Source of the DNA: Bog-473 sp036268485
Lineage (GTDB): Bacteria; Actinomycetota; Acidimicrobiia; Acidimicrobiales; RAAP-2
Assembly (NCBI GenBank): GCA_036268485.1
Contig: DATAUC010000073.1
Span: 5,730-69,729 of the forward strand
Length of the DNA stretch: 64,000 nucleotides
Reading direction: 5' to 3'
Made by a program: the position numbers and the translations under genes. Under the pieces are notes generated by a model. It saw only the letters and a list, made by a program, of their open reading frames with translations. It ran no database searches and had not been told where the DNA came from. Shown in pieces: positions 1 to 9,237 of the stretch (position 1 is the stretch's first letter; each line of letters begins with the position of its first letter).

Positions 1-531
1 GGTCTGTCCAGGCATCTTGACGGCGACGGTGTTGCCTGCGGCGAGGGCGGGCGCAAGGGAGCGGATAAAGAGGGCAACCGGGCCGTTCCAGGGGACGATG
101 ATGCCGACGACTCCGGCTGGCTCGGAGTACTGGCTGAACCAGAGACCGGGAGCCACTTCGGCGCAGATACCCGCCTCAGTCAAGGTCTGAGCCGCGTTGT
201 GCCGGAGCGTCAAACCGGCCGTCGATGACTCGAACATTCCGTCTGCGAGAATCTTGCCGTTCTCCTGGGTGACCAAGCGGCCGAGCTCGTCGATGTGGGC
301 GTCGAATCGCTCGGCCATCTCGCTCAGCGCCTGAAACCTGACAGAGCGGTCCCGCGACCACGGGGAGCTCATGTAGGCCTGTTTGGCAGCGGCGATAGCG
401 GCACGGGCCTCGGCTTCGCCGCCGTCATACCACTGGCCGAGTACCTCTCCCGTTGCCGGGTTGATCGATTCAGCAATATTGTCCGAATCGACCCACTGAC
501 CATCAATCCAGTGTTCTGCGATCTCAGCCAT
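1..531 (-). CDS. NAD(P)-dependent aldehyde dehydrogenase, N-terminal part
   Basis: The frame runs off the left edge, so only the first 177 codons are present. They match the start of the aldehyde dehydrogenase superfamily: HWIDGQW near residue 7, NPATGE at 24-29, VVGIIVPWNGP at about 141-151 and a cofactor-binding segment NTVAVKMP at 167-174. The catalytic Cys and Glu lie outside the window. The ATG at 531 has GAGG five bases upstream. It follows the SDR gene by 44 bases on the same strand, so the two are probably co-transcribed and may act in sequence, oxidising an aldehyde made in the same route. The substrate cannot be read from this fragment. Confidence 0.9.
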   Translation of the reverse strand, partial: MAEIAEHWIDGQWVDSDNIAESINPATGEVLGQWYDGGEAEARAAIAAAKQAYMSSPWSRDRSVRFQALSEMAERFDAHIDELGRLVTQENGKILADGMFESSTAGLTLRHNAAQTLTEAGICAEVAPGLWFSQYSEPAGVVGIIVPWNGPVALFIRSLAPALAAGNTVAVKMPGQT

Positions 532-575
532 ATCGTCCTCGCATTTCGTTTTGGATAGGTTCAGTTGAGGTGGGA

Positions 576-1457
576 TTAGCCGCGGTAACTGCCCGTACGA
601 AATTCATCGACGAGACCAAGGTGAGTGGGCTGCCAGCCGAGCACGGCACGCGCCTTGGCCGCGTTCGTCGCCTGGTCGAGTAGGAGCACCTCGGCGAAGT
701 AGTCCCCGAGGCGCGCGCGAGCCTCCTCTTCGGATCCCGGGACCGCTCCGGGAGCTCCGACCGCGACGGCAGCAGCTTCTGTCAGCTCCGCGACGGTGGG
801 AGTCAGACCGTTGCTGATGACGTACTTGCCTCGTGCGGTGTCGTTTTCGAGCGAAGATCGGAAGAATGCGGCCAGGTCAGCGACATGGATCGTTGCCCAA
901 TGCTGTCGCCCCGTCCCGAGCATCACCAAGTTGCCCTCGGCGTCGCGGGGGGAGCCGAGCAGGACGCCAGGGATACCGCCCCCGCCGTCTCCGTAAGCGA
1001 CGCCAGACACGATCAGGATGCCGCGCATATCTGCTGCGTCCAGGATGTGCTGGTCGATTGCCTTCTTCCACGCCACCATCGCTGGCGCGTTGTAGGGCGA
1101 CTCTTCCGTGATCGAGGTGTTGGACCCGAAGACCCAGAGGCCGCTGATATGTGCATAGGGCTTGCCATTGGCACTGAACGCTTCAATGGCGGCATCGACT
1201 ACGGCGGAGTCCAAATTGGCACTGGTCTCGTCTCCTGGACTCGCCGTGTGGACTGCACCGTCGGCGTCGCTGAACAACTTGACGACGGCCGACTGATCGT
1301 ACAAGTCGACGACGGCAGGAGTAGCGCCATTGGCCGTGACGGTCGTCGCCTCGGCCTCGTCGCGCACGAGAGCGGTCACTTCGTGGTCATGGGCGACCAA
1401 CTCCGCCAGTATGTGGGACCCGACGAATCCCGTAGCGCCCGTCAGTGCAATCTTCAT
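576..1457 (-). CDS. NAD(P)-dependent epimerase/dehydratase-type SDR protein
   Basis: 293 residues. The N-terminus has the extended-SDR dinucleotide motif TGATGFVG (residues 6-13), followed by a Rossmann pattern with VTALVRD. The middle keeps the NAD(P)-binding fold but the classical YxxxK pair is not clear; W-K at 'MVAWKKAID' is the nearest candidate. This fits the atypical SDR class that includes flavin reductase-like and epimerase-like proteins. The ATG has GGAG seven bases upstream. It is the promoter-proximal gene of a probable two-gene unit with the aldehyde dehydrogenase, and a dyad element shared with two other loci lies about 130 bases upstream. Cytosolic oxidoreductase; the substrate is unknown. 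Confidence 0.85.
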   Translation of the reverse strand: MKIALTGATGFVGSHILAELVAHDHEVTALVRDEAEATTVTANGATPAVVDLYDQSAVVKLFSDADGAVHTASPGDETSANLDSAVVDAAIEAFSANGKPYAHISGLWVFGSNTSITEESPYNAPAMVAWKKAIDQHILDAADMRGILIVSGVAYGDGGGGIPGVLLGSPRDAEGNLVMLGTGRQHWATIHVADLAAFFRSSLENDTARGKYVISNGLTPTVAELTEAAAVAVGAPGAVPGSEEEARARLGDYFAEVLLLDQATNAAKARAVLGWQPTHLGLVDEFRTGSYRG

Positions 1458-2046
1458 CTCTTGTCTCCGGTTCTATCGGTGTGGGCTGGGGTGAACCTCG
1501 GTCCTTCGACGGGAGCACTGATGCCCCGGGTCGTATGGCCGATGCAAACGCGGCACTTCAAGGGTCGCCTTGATCCCCCGGGCGTCGCATCAGGGGACTC
1601 CCTAGTCGTTTGCCACTGCTTTTCTCGGGTCGATGCCTGGGCCATTCACCGAAATACTCATCGGGCACTGAGGAACTCCCCTACTGCGCTTGAGCCGGGC
1701 TGAGAGAGCGTCAGATGATCGTCACAAGGCTGACCACAACCTTGGACGACGCTCGATCCGTTCCCCCGCCTGCTCAGGTAAGCCCCGACGTTGACTCGCC
1801 CGTACAAAGCGTTCGGGATGTCCACCAACAGGGACAAACCGACTCCGAGCGCCCGCTGATCGGACGAAACGGTCCTCCGCTCTCGGGACGGTGGCGGGGC
1901 GAAGCAATATCGACAGTCTGTTGACCGATTCGGAGTACTCCTCAGGCTTCCTGAAGAGTGTGCGACACGATCGACTGTCTGCCCACTGCTTAGGAAGGAG
2001 CAGAGGATTGAATGCTTTCAGCCAGAAGCCCTCGGTGATGAGTCGA
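1458..2046. other. Intergenic stretch with regulatory repeat, no gene seen
   Basis: About 590 bases between the SDR start and the amidohydrolase stop. I see no convincing coding frame. It contains the dyad element at 1587-1607 and a weaker related copy at 1665-1684 (GCACTG AGGAACTCCCCTA). The rest has no pattern I can name. Confidence 0.6.
1587..1607 (-). promoter_or_regulatory. Shared dyad element, copy 1 (AGGG-N4-CCCT core)
   Basis: Read towards the SDR gene this is CTAGGGAGTCCCCTGATG, with an AGGG/CCCT dyad core. It lies 130-150 bases upstream of the SDR start. Near-identical copies sit at 3200-3220 and 8892-8912. CCCGGG follows it four bases further on, as it does three bases beyond copy 2. 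Function is inferred: an operator for a local regulator. Confidence 0.5.
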
Positions 2047-3099
2047 TCATTGCGGGAGGTGAAGTAGGCCTGCGGCGTTGCTGTAGCAAATCTTGCGCCG
2101 GTCCCGCTCGCTGATTGGTGCTCGCTCGATCCAGCGGGCTGCATCGGTGGCCATCTCATACGGGTAGTCACTGGCGAACAAGATGTGATCTGCGCCCACG
2201 GTCAAAAGGGCCGTAATGAGCGCCTGATCAAAGAAGTTCCCGCTCGTCGTCACCCAAATGTTGTCTGACAGGTAGTCCTGCAGCCTCCTCTCTGTGCGAT
2301 AGGAGCGCGGGTCGTATTCAAATGCGCGCTGTACCCGCCAGGCGAAGAAGGGAAGCGTCTCGCCCATGTGGCCGAGGATCAGATTCACCCCGGGATGGCG
2401 ATCGAACACGCCTCCGTACACCATGCGCAGGACGTGAGTCGCAGTCTCGGGTGCAAAGCCCCAAGTGGCTCCCGTGAGTTCCTCATGGCCGAAGAAATTC
2501 GACTGTTCGACCGCCAGCGCGGGTATCCTCGGATGCAGATAGAGCGCGATCTGCAAGTCTTCCAACTCTTCCCAGAATGGCTCGAACCGCACATCGTCGA
2601 GATAGAGCTTTGAGTCTCCCAGGTTGCTGTATCCATTTAGCATCACACCACACAGGCCCAGATCCTTCACCGCGCGATGCAATTCCTTCACTGCCGCGTC
2701 AACATCCTGCATCGGCAATGTGGCGAATCCGGCCAACCGGCCGCCGCTCTCTGCTACCTCGCCCGCAGCGAAATCGTTAATTTTATGTGCCATCTCAATC
2801 GCCTTGGCGCGATCGGGTATCCCCTCCACGCCACCGATGGTTTGCGAAATGACTGAGATATCGATGCCCGCCTCATCCATCTCCTCAATACGGCTGCCGC
2901 GTAGATCTTCCATACGGGCGGTCACCGCCTGACCGAATTCGCGAGTGAAGCCATGTCGCATGAAGACACCCGAAGAGGAATCTCCAATATTTGGTTGTCC
3001 CAGCAAGGGGTAACTGAAGTGCTCCTCCAGCGCAATCTTGCGTGGAGGGGGTGGTGGATTGGTGGGACGTCCAACGATGGGAAGAACCTTGATCGACAT
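2047..3099 (-). CDS. Amidohydrolase-family decarboxylase, gamma-resorcylate decarboxylase-like
   Basis: 350 residues from the ATG at 3099, preceded by AGGAG. A TIM-barrel metal enzyme of the amidohydrolase-2 family. It keeps the four expected ligand positions of gamma-resorcylate/2,3-dihydroxybenzoate decarboxylases: ALEEH (E25, H27), YLHP (H189), LGHMGE (H244) and FASDYPYE (D311), with NGYS at 155-158 as in that group. Such enzymes non-oxidatively decarboxylate hydroxybenzoates in the cytosol. An upstream in-frame extension to 3291 is open but would translate the shared regulatory element, so I reject it. The gene points towards the SDR and dehydrogenase genes, suggesting a small aromatic-acid route. 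The exact substrate is unknown. Confidence 0.88.
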   Translation of the reverse strand: MSIKVLPIVGRPTNPPPPPRKIALEEHFSYPLLGQPNIGDSSSGVFMRHGFTREFGQAVTARMEDLRGSRIEEMDEAGIDISVISQTIGGVEGIPDRAKAIEMAHKINDFAAGEVAESGGRLAGFATLPMQDVDAAVKELHRAVKDLGLCGVMLNGYSNLGDSKLYLDDVRFEPFWEELEDLQIALYLHPRIPALAVEQSNFFGHEELTGATWGFAPETATHVLRMVYGGVFDRHPGVNLILGHMGETLPFFAWRVQRAFEYDPRSYRTERRLQDYLSDNIWVTTSGNFFDQALITALLTVGADHILFASDYPYEMATDAARWIERAPISERDRRKICYSNAAGLLHLPQ

Positions 3100-3199
3100 A
3101 GCGCTGTCCACTCCTTTCATTGCCTTTCTTCCGCCACTACACGACGGTCGGACCACACGGGCGGCTCTGCTCTCAGCTTCGTCTTGGCGGCCCGGGATG

Positions 3200-3220
3200 G
3201 CATCGGGGGATTCCCTAGTC
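3200..3220 (-). promoter_or_regulatory. Shared dyad element, copy 2
   Basis: Reads CTAGGGAATCCCCCGATG towards the amidohydrolase gene, about 100 bases before its ATG. It matches copy 1 at all but three positions and is likewise followed by CCCGGG. Its position upstream of a catabolic gene supports an operator role. Confidence 0.5.
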
Positions 3221-3482
3221 ACATGTGCGAAGCCCTCGCGTTTAGCCCTCGGAGAAATCAAGGACACTCCGTTGCGGCTCCGCTCGGACATTGCGACCCG
3301 AAGTTAGGGAGCCGCTCGCCCGAACAGGGCCAACACCGTCCACGTGGTTGCATGATCGCTGCCCAGGCCAACCACCGGAAGCAGAGGGTACTTGCTGCAT
3401 CAAGTGATGATTGAATCCAATCGGTATAAATCGCAGGTCAGAGTGCTTTCTGAATGACAGCCACTTCTATGTCAGTTGCATT

Positions 3483-3492
3483 GTTAAGTAAC
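3483..3492. promoter_or_regulatory. Candidate MarR operator dyad
   Basis: GTTAAGTAAC has perfect GTTA/TAAC arms around a two-base centre and ends 16 bases before the GTG start of the MarR gene. MarR proteins usually bind such dyads over their own promoter. The palindrome is short, so chance cannot be ruled out. Confidence 0.35.
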
Positions 3493-3508
3493 TTGGTAGC
3501 ATCATGGC

Positions 3509-4006
3509 GTGGATGAAATGGCCGATGCCGATGAGAAGAGTGACGGTGTCAAGTGGCTCACGCCTGATGAGCTGGACTCGTGGCTGTCCGTCGTGAAACT
3601 CATGACGCGGCTCACTTGGTCGATTGATCAACAGCTCCAACGTGATTCCAATCTGGCGATGGTCGAGTACCAGGTTCTGGCGATGCTGGTGAAAAGCCCG
3701 CAGCGAATGCTGAGGATGAGTTCTCTCGCCGTCGTCACCAACGCATCGCTGCCCCACCTGTCCCGCGTCGTCACACGACTTGAAAACCGAGGTCTGGTCC
3801 GCCGTGAGCCGGATCCTCACGATCGCCGGTTCACCAACGCGATCCTTACCGAGAGCGGCGTCCTGACTTTGGAAGAAGCTGCTCCGGCCCATGTTGCGCA
3901 CGTCCGTTCGCTAGTGATCGACGTCTTATCACCCGAGCAGTTGCGACGGCTTGGCGTCGCTGCGGAGCGCATCGTGTCTCGCATTGATTCATGGTCCATC
4001 GGCTGA
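3509..4006 (+). CDS. MarR-family transcriptional regulator
   Basis: 165 residues from a GTG start; an internal ATG at 3518 is the alternative. The winged helix-turn-helix is clear: LAMVEYQVLAML at about 49-60, recognition helix around NASLPHLSRVVTRLENRGLV, and the wing motif DPHDRRFTNAILTESG. Terminal helices would form the dimer interface. It is divergent from the amidohydrolase gene and close to a short dyad, so self-regulation and control of the neighbouring aromatic-acid genes are plausible. The ligand is not deducible; MarR proteins commonly sense phenolic acids, which would fit the neighbourhood. Confidence 0.88.
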   Translation: MDEMADADEKSDGVKWLTPDELDSWLSVVKLMTRLTWSIDQQLQRDSNLAMVEYQVLAMLVKSPQRMLRMSSLAVVTNASLPHLSRVVTRLENRGLVRREPDPHDRRFTNAILTESGVLTLEEAAPAHVAHVRSLVIDVLSPEQLRRLGVAAERIVSRIDSWSIG

Positions 4007-4280
4007 AGGGAATGATCCATGGCGTTCCACTGGACGTATGCCAAAGAAGATCACAATTGGCCTTGCCACTCGGCACGCTGTCTGATGCTTACGCGCACCC
4101 GCTGATGCCCTCGACGCGAAAGGACATAAGTCCCTCCTCAGCAAGTTGGTGCCGGCCTTCGAGCCGACTTCGGTGTTCGTACTCGAGACCGCCAACGATC
4201 ATGCAGCGTCAAGAGGTTGGCGTAGGACGCTTTCTGGGCCATCTCTCGACGCAGGAAGCAATCACACTGGTTGCGGCTGG

Positions 4281-7082
4281 ATGAGCGGGAAGACACCCGT
4301 GACCCGGCCTTTGGTGGGCAGAAGCTCCGAACTTGCAGAGCTTCGTCGCGTCATCAACGAGGCGCTATCCGGAGGGAGCGCAACGCTTGTTATTCGAGGC
4401 GAGCCGGGTGTTGGCAAGACGGCTCTCTTGGACGAGCTCGAGGTTCTCGCTCACGACTTTCGTGTGATTCGTATGGACGGCATCGAATCGGAGCTGCAGC
4501 TCGACTATGCCGGACTGCATCGCATGATTCTCCCCTTCATGGATCGAATCCCTCAGTTGCCTGCTCCCCAAAGGGGCGCGATCGAGGCGGCGTTCGGTCT
4601 CAGCGCTACGGGACGACCGGATCAATTCCTCGTCGGACTGGCGACCCTGACACTGCTCGGAGATCCAGTCAGAACAGCACCGCTTCTCATCGTCGTCGAC
4701 GACGCGCACTGGCTCGACGAGGAATCAATGACTGCCCTGGCGTTTGTTGGACGTCGTCTTCAAGCCGAGCGCGTGGCGCTGGTTTTCGCCGTGCGGGATT
4801 TCTTCGCCGACCAGGGGCACACCAAAGGGCTGCCCGAACTACAGGTCAAGGGGCTCGCCGACCAACCCGCGCGCGAGCTTCTGACAACTCTCGCCCCGAC
4901 GCCGGTCCTCGAACAAGTCGCAAAGGAAGTCGTCGCAGCAACAGCCGGCAATCCTCTCGCTCTGACGGGTCTGGCAGCGGAACTTACCGAGTCACAGCTC
5001 GCCGGACTGGCTCCCCTGCCTGACCCCCTCCCTACCGGCGACCTGATCGAGACCAGATTCGCGCGCCAGGTCCAGCTCCTCCCGAGCGAGACGCAGACCG
5101 CGCTGCTACTCGCAGCAGCGGAACCAACGAGAGACCTCGCGACCATCGAAAGGGCAGCAGAAAAGCTCGGCACTTCTCTGGCGGCGCTCGAACCCGCCGA
5201 GGAGCTCCAGCTGGTCAGCACGAGGTTTGGCATTGAGTTCCACCACCCTCTGGTCCGTTCAGCCGTCTACTCTGGCGCGAGCCCAGCACGTCGACGCGCC
5301 GCCCATCTGGCGTTGGCAACAACAGTGGACCCAGCGACTGATCCGGAGCGCTGGGCCATGCACCGGGCGCTCGCTGCTCTAGGCCCAGACGAAGAGTTGG
5401 CAGCCGCCCTGGAGGGTTCAGCGACGCTCGCTCGGGCACGCGGCGGCTATGCCGCCGAAACAGCACTCCTTACACGGTCTGCCGAACTGTCACCGCGTTC
5501 ACAGGATCGCGCCAGTCGGCTCCTCGGCGCTAGCCACGCAGCCAGCCTGGCCGGCAACCTGGTGCACGCTCAGTCGCTTTTGGAGGCAGCGCGAAATGGG
5601 GATCTCGAAGAGTTTGATCGGGCGAGGGCGCAGCTCCTTGACGGGATGATTCGACTCTATTTGGGGCAAGGGCAGCACGCGCCTGCTTTGCTCCTCAAGG
5701 CGGCCAAATCGTTCGCTCCCCTGAATCCCGAGCTCAGCCGCCGTGCGCTGCTGACGTCATTCAGCGCCTTCATGGCTGCGCTCCAGTGCTCCGAGGGAAC
5801 CTCAGGTCACGAGATCGGAGAGGTCGCCCTGGCCGCACTCCAGGGTGAAAGTGGAGAGTCGACGGTCGACGTACTCCTCCGGGGAGTGGCTTCCGCCTTT
5901 GTATGCGACTTCGCGGAGGCTGCTCCAGCTCTCCGTCGTTCTCTCGCCACGTATGCCGAGCTGTCCGCAGAGGAGATTACGGAGTGGTACTACTTCGGGC
6001 CGTTGCTCGCCAACGAGTTGTGGGATCCAGACGCCTACAGCTTCATGGTTGAATTGGTCGAGACTGCCGCCAGGCAGCAAGGGGCGATTCTTGCCTTGCA
6101 ACCCGCTCTGCTGGCCTCGGCGGCCGAAGAGATTCGCGAGGGGAGATTCTCGGCGGCTCGCACTCGTTTCGCTGAGGTGCTCGACATCACCGAGGCCATC
6201 GGCGGCTTCGTATCCTTTTACGAGCTGCTCGACACCGAGCTTCTGGCCTGGGAAGGAGAGGAAGACGCGGTCCGGGCGAAGGTTCGCGATACCGTCGCGA
6301 TCGCAACAGAGTTTGGCGCTGGATCGCCCATTCTCAACGCGCTCTACTCGATGACCATTCTTGAACTGGGCCTCGGTCGGTACCCAGAAGCGCTGACAGC
6401 CGCCAAACAACTGGACGCAGACGGTCTCCCGTTCTGGTCTGCCTTCGCCCTACCATCGATCGTCGAGGCGGCGACACGGTGCGGAGACGTCAAGGCGGCC
6501 ACCGATGCCTTAAAGCGGATCGAGGAGCGGGCCCAGGTCGTCCAAACGCCCTTTGCACTCGGCCTGATGTGGCGTTGCCGAGGGCTGGTGTCAGACGATG
6601 ATCAGACTGAGTCCTCCTTTAGCAACGCAATCGAATGGTTCGAGAAGTCGCCCTGGCGTACGGAGTTGGCCCGCACTCACCTGCTCTATGGGGAGTGGCT
6701 TCGACGCAACAGGCGTCGGACCGATGCACGAGTGGAATTGCGAAAAGCGCACGACATGTTCGAGGCGATGGGGGCAAGGGCTTTCGCGGAGCGCTCCCGG
6801 TTGGAATTGGCCGCTACAGGGGAGCGGGCGAGGACGCGCCGTGTTGATTCCGCCTTCGATCTCACAGCGCGTGAACTCCAGATCGCCCGACTCGCTGCGG
6901 GTGGTCTCACCAGCCCCGAGATCGGATCCCAACTCTTCATCAGCCCAAAGACCGTGGAGTACCACTTGACGAAGATCTTTCAGAAGCTCGGCGTCAAATC
7001 CCGCATGCAGCTCGCCAAGGTCATGGCCGACGAGACCAAGACGGGTGGCAGCGCCGCAGATTTCACAACGTTCACCCGTTAG
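4281..7082 (+). CDS. Large ATP-binding LuxR-family (LAL/MalT-type) regulator
   Basis: 933 residues from the ATG at 4281; an in-frame opening to 4146 lacks conserved sequence. The N-terminal STAND ATPase module shows Walker A GEPGVGKTALL at about 38-48 and Walker B LLIVVDDAHWLDE at about 133-145. A long helical TPR-like middle follows, and the last 65 residues form a LuxR helix-turn-helix (LTARELQIARLAAGG, PKTVEYHLTKIFQKLG). Such proteins bind an inducer and ATP, oligomerise and activate promoters. It ends 11 bases inside the convergent MFS gene. It may control the surrounding catabolic and efflux genes, but its targets are not shown by the sequence. Confidence 0.9.
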   Translation: MSGKTPVTRPLVGRSSELAELRRVINEALSGGSATLVIRGEPGVGKTALLDELEVLAHDFRVIRMDGIESELQLDYAGLHRMILPFMDRIPQLPAPQRGAIEAAFGLSATGRPDQFLVGLATLTLLGDPVRTAPLLIVVDDAHWLDEESMTALAFVGRRLQAERVALVFAVRDFFADQGHTKGLPELQVKGLADQPARELLTTLAPTPVLEQVAKEVVAATAGNPLALTGLAAELTESQLAGLAPLPDPLPTGDLIETRFARQVQLLPSETQTALLLAAAEPTRDLATIERAAEKLGTSLAALEPAEELQLVSTRFGIEFHHPLVRSAVYSGASPARRRAAHLALATTVDPATDPERWAMHRALAALGPDEELAAALEGSATLARARGGYAAETALLTRSAELSPRSQDRASRLLGASHAASLAGNLVHAQSLLEAARNGDLEEFDRARAQLLDGMIRLYLGQGQHAPALLLKAAKSFAPLNPELSRRALLTSFSAFMAALQCSEGTSGHEIGEVALAALQGESGESTVDVLLRGVASAFVCDFAEAAPALRRSLATYAELSAEEITEWYYFGPLLANELWDPDAYSFMVELVETAARQQGAILALQPALLASAAEEIREGRFSAARTRFAEVLDITEAIGGFVSFYELLDTELLAWEGEEDAVRAKVRDTVAIATEFGAGSPILNALYSMTILELGLGRYPEALTAAKQLDADGLPFWSAFALPSIVEAATRCGDVKAATDALKRIEERAQVVQTPFALGLMWRCRGLVSDDDQTESSFSNAIEWFEKSPWRTELARTHLLYGEWLRRNRRRTDARVELRKAHDMFEAMGARAFAERSRLELAATGERARTRRVDSAFDLTARELQIARLAAGGLTSPEIGSQLFISPKTVEYHLTKIFQKLGVKSRMQLAKVMADETKTGGSAADFTTFTR

Positions 7083-8610
7083 GGATCGGCTCACCAAGGT
7101 CGGCATCCGCCGGAACTCGAGCGCCTGCCTGGGCATCTACGCGAACCAGCGGACCGCCACGAAGCAAGGAACCCCCGACAACTGCGCCTACAGCGAAGAA
7201 TGCGGCGACGAACCAAAACGTGGTGTCGTAGCCGTGTGCCAACGCCGATCGGGTCACAGCCTGGCGGTTGCCGGGCTCGGACGACGGCGAGTGCGTGACA
7301 AGATAGGTCGAAACGGCGCCGGCGAAGATCGTGTTTAGAAGTGCCGTCCCGAGTGACGCGCCTAGCTGCTGGCTCACCGTCACGGTCGCCGACGCGACGC
7401 CCGAATCCTCCGGTACGACGCCGAATGTGCCCGTATTGATTGCAGGTGCAATGACCATCCCCATCCCGATAGCTACCAGCACAAGCGGACCCAGCAGGTC
7501 CTGGACATACCCTCCATGTGGACCAAGCTGCGCCAGCCACACCATCCCGCCCGATGCAAAAATCATCCCGACACCAACCAATGGCTTCGGTCCGACTCTG
7601 GGCATCAGCACGATTGTGGACAGGTTCGAGAAGATCGCTGAGCCGATACTGATCGGGAGGAACGCGACGCCGGTCACGAGAGGTGAGTATCCGAGCGAGT
7701 CCTGCATGTAGAAGGTCAGGAAGAGGAAGGTGCCGAACAGCCCAGCGCCTGCGATGAGCATCGAGACATAGGCGCCACCGCGATTGCGATCGAGCACCAC
7801 TCGCAGGGGTAGGAGCGGATGCCGCGTCCGGCCCTGCCATAGTGCAAACAGCACTAGAAGAACTGCACCTAGAACGATGAACCCGTACGTTGAGGAGGCA
7901 TGCCAACTGTGCGTCGCTGCGTTGGAACAACCGTACACCAGACAGAACACGGCGCCGGATACGAGCAACACACCGGGGACGTCGAGTTTGGGCTTGGCCG
8001 GAGCGGATTGCCTGTCGAGAAGAACTATCCCACCAACGAGCGCTACGCCTGCGAAAAGGAGATTCACATAGAGGGTCCACCGCCAAGATAGGTACTGAGT
8101 CAGCGCTCCACCAAGCAACAGACCTACGGCGCCTCCGGCTATCGCGATTGCGCCGTAGATACCGAAAGCCTTCCCGCGTTCCTCTGGATCTTTGAATGTG
8201 GTGGTCAACAACGCGAGTGCTGACGGCACTAGAAGGGCGGCAAAAGCGCCCTGGCACGCCCGAGCGGTGACCAGCATCGTGAAGTTGACCGAGGCGCCCC
8301 CAATCGCCGAGACACCGGCAAAGCCAACTAGGCCAATGAGAAAGGTTGTCTTCCGCCCGAAGAGGTCAGAAAGCCTGCCGCCCAGAAGCAGGAGGCTGCC
8401 GAACGCCAAGGTGTAGGCGGTGAGCACCCATTGCCGATCAACGGTGCTGAAATTCAGCGCACGTTGCGCCGATGGCAACGCAATGTTCATCACTGTCACG
8501 TCGAGGACCACCATCAATTGAGCGATGGCGATAGTGCCAAGGATTAGCCAGCGACGATCGACCCACGAGACGCCGGCCGACGGTGAGTCAGAAGGCAGAG
8601 CGCTGGTCAA
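7072..8610 (-). CDS. MFS drug:proton antiporter, DHA2 (EmrB/QacA) type
   Basis: 512 residues with about 14 membrane helices. Helix 1 carries FMVVLDVT-like 'LMVVLDVTVMNIALP', the DHA2 motif; motif A is GGRLSDLFGRK, and motif C resembles GGAVGLLLGGALT. I choose the TTG at 8610 because GGGAGGAG lies seven bases upstream; the open frame extends to 8721 without a better site. It sits in the inner membrane and would export small hydrophobic compounds using the proton gradient. It converges on the LuxR-type regulator. Copy 3 of the shared dyad lies about 280 bases upstream, tying it to the decarboxylase and SDR loci. Confidence 0.88.
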   Translation of the reverse strand: MTSALPSDSPSAGVSWVDRRWLILGTIAIAQLMVVLDVTVMNIALPSAQRALNFSTVDRQWVLTAYTLAFGSLLLLGGRLSDLFGRKTTFLIGLVGFAGVSAIGGASVNFTMLVTARACQGAFAALLVPSALALLTTTFKDPEERGKAFGIYGAIAIAGGAVGLLLGGALTQYLSWRWTLYVNLLFAGVALVGGIVLLDRQSAPAKPKLDVPGVLLVSGAVFCLVYGCSNAATHSWHASSTYGFIVLGAVLLVLFALWQGRTRHPLLPLRVVLDRNRGGAYVSMLIAGAGLFGTFLFLTFYMQDSLGYSPLVTGVAFLPISIGSAIFSNLSTIVLMPRVGPKPLVGVGMIFASGGMVWLAQLGPHGGYVQDLLGPLVLVAIGMGMVIAPAINTGTFGVVPEDSGVASATVTVSQQLGASLGTALLNTIFAGAVSTYLVTHSPSSEPGNRQAVTRSALAHGYDTTFWFVAAFFAVGAVVGGSLLRGGPLVRVDAQAGARVPADADLGEPIPNG

Positions 8611-8946
8611 GGAGACTCCTCCCTGAGCATAGATTGCGTTGCCGATGATTCCTGCTAACCGAGATGTTGCTTCTTTGCAGGGACACCCCGGCGTTGACGG
8701 TCCCTGCGCCGAGAACCACAATCGGAGGAACTCGGAAGTGAAAAGGTGCTAGTTGCAACTGGAGGCGGAGCGGTGGTGTTATCACCGGATGTCGCACCCA
8801 GAGCACCTGCATGTGGGCCGCTGTACTAAATCGTGAGCACCGCCAGGTTGCTGGAGCATGTACTAACGGTACGAAGTTCGAAGCAGGGCTCGCATCAGGG
8901 ACTCCCCTAGTCCTGAAGGCCCCCAACGGACAAACGATCACACTGA
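8611..8946. other. Control region between MFS gene and PucR fragment
   Basis: About 336 bases without a gene. It holds a direct repeat TGTACTAA at 8822-8829 and 8859-8866 (37 bases apart) and copy 3 of the shared dyad at 8892-8912. This is where a promoter for the MFS gene should lie. Confidence 0.5.
8892..8912. promoter_or_regulatory. Shared dyad element, copy 3
   Basis: GCATCAGGGACTCCCCTAG: same element as at 1587 and 3200, with the AGGG/CCCT arms kept but one base moved across the centre. It is 280 bases upstream of the MFS start and 35 bases before the PucR fragment, so it could act on either. Confidence 0.5.
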
Positions 8947-9237
8947 ATGACCCTTGTTCCGCCGGCCGTTCGCCCACCGGAGCTCGCAGTCGAATCCTTG
9001 AAGAAGGCGTGGCTCGACAACAACGGCTCCGCCCAGGCGGCCGCCGAACAGCTCTACGTCCACCGCAACACCATCCACCACCGGCTCCGCAAACTCGAAC
9101 AACACACTGGCCAGGATCTCGCCAGCCCCCGGTCGGTCGCACTGCTCACCTTGGCGTTCGAAATCGAACGACGCCAAAGACATGAAGCGCCGGCAGAAAG
9201 TGTTGACGGTCCGAGCTCCGAAACCCATTCCAGCTGA
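8947..9237 (+). CDS. PucR/CdaR-type C-terminal helix-turn-helix, orphan or remnant
   Basis: 96 codons. Residues about 15-70 match the C-terminal DNA-binding domain of PucR/CdaR regulators: LKKAWLDNNGSAQAAAEQL, then YVHRNTIHHRLRKLEQ and a closing LTLAFEIER. The sensor and GGDEF-like parts that normally precede it (300 or more residues) are absent, and no matching upstream frame exists. It is therefore either a free-standing DNA-binding protein or the 3' end of a deleted regulator gene. No good ribosome site precedes the ATG. The shared dyad lies just upstream. Confidence 0.55.
   Translation: MTLVPPAVRPPELAVESLKKAWLDNNGSAQAAAEQLYVHRNTIHHRLRKLEQHTGQDLASPRSVALLTLAFEIERRQRHEAPAESVDGPSSETHSS

Larger units (their letters stand above)
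3100..3508. other. Divergent control region, no gene
   Basis: About 410 bases between the amidohydrolase start and the MarR start. It holds copy 2 of the shared dyad (3200-3220) on the amidohydrolase side and a perfect GTTA-AG-TAAC dyad (3483-3492) just before the MarR gene. Nothing else is recognisable. Confidence 0.6.

Noticed and set aside
3100..3291. Longer N-terminus for the amidohydrolase
   Set aside because: The extension translates the shared dyad element, giving TRESPDA in this and an unrelated locus, and has no family similarity; the start at 3099 has a ribosome site.
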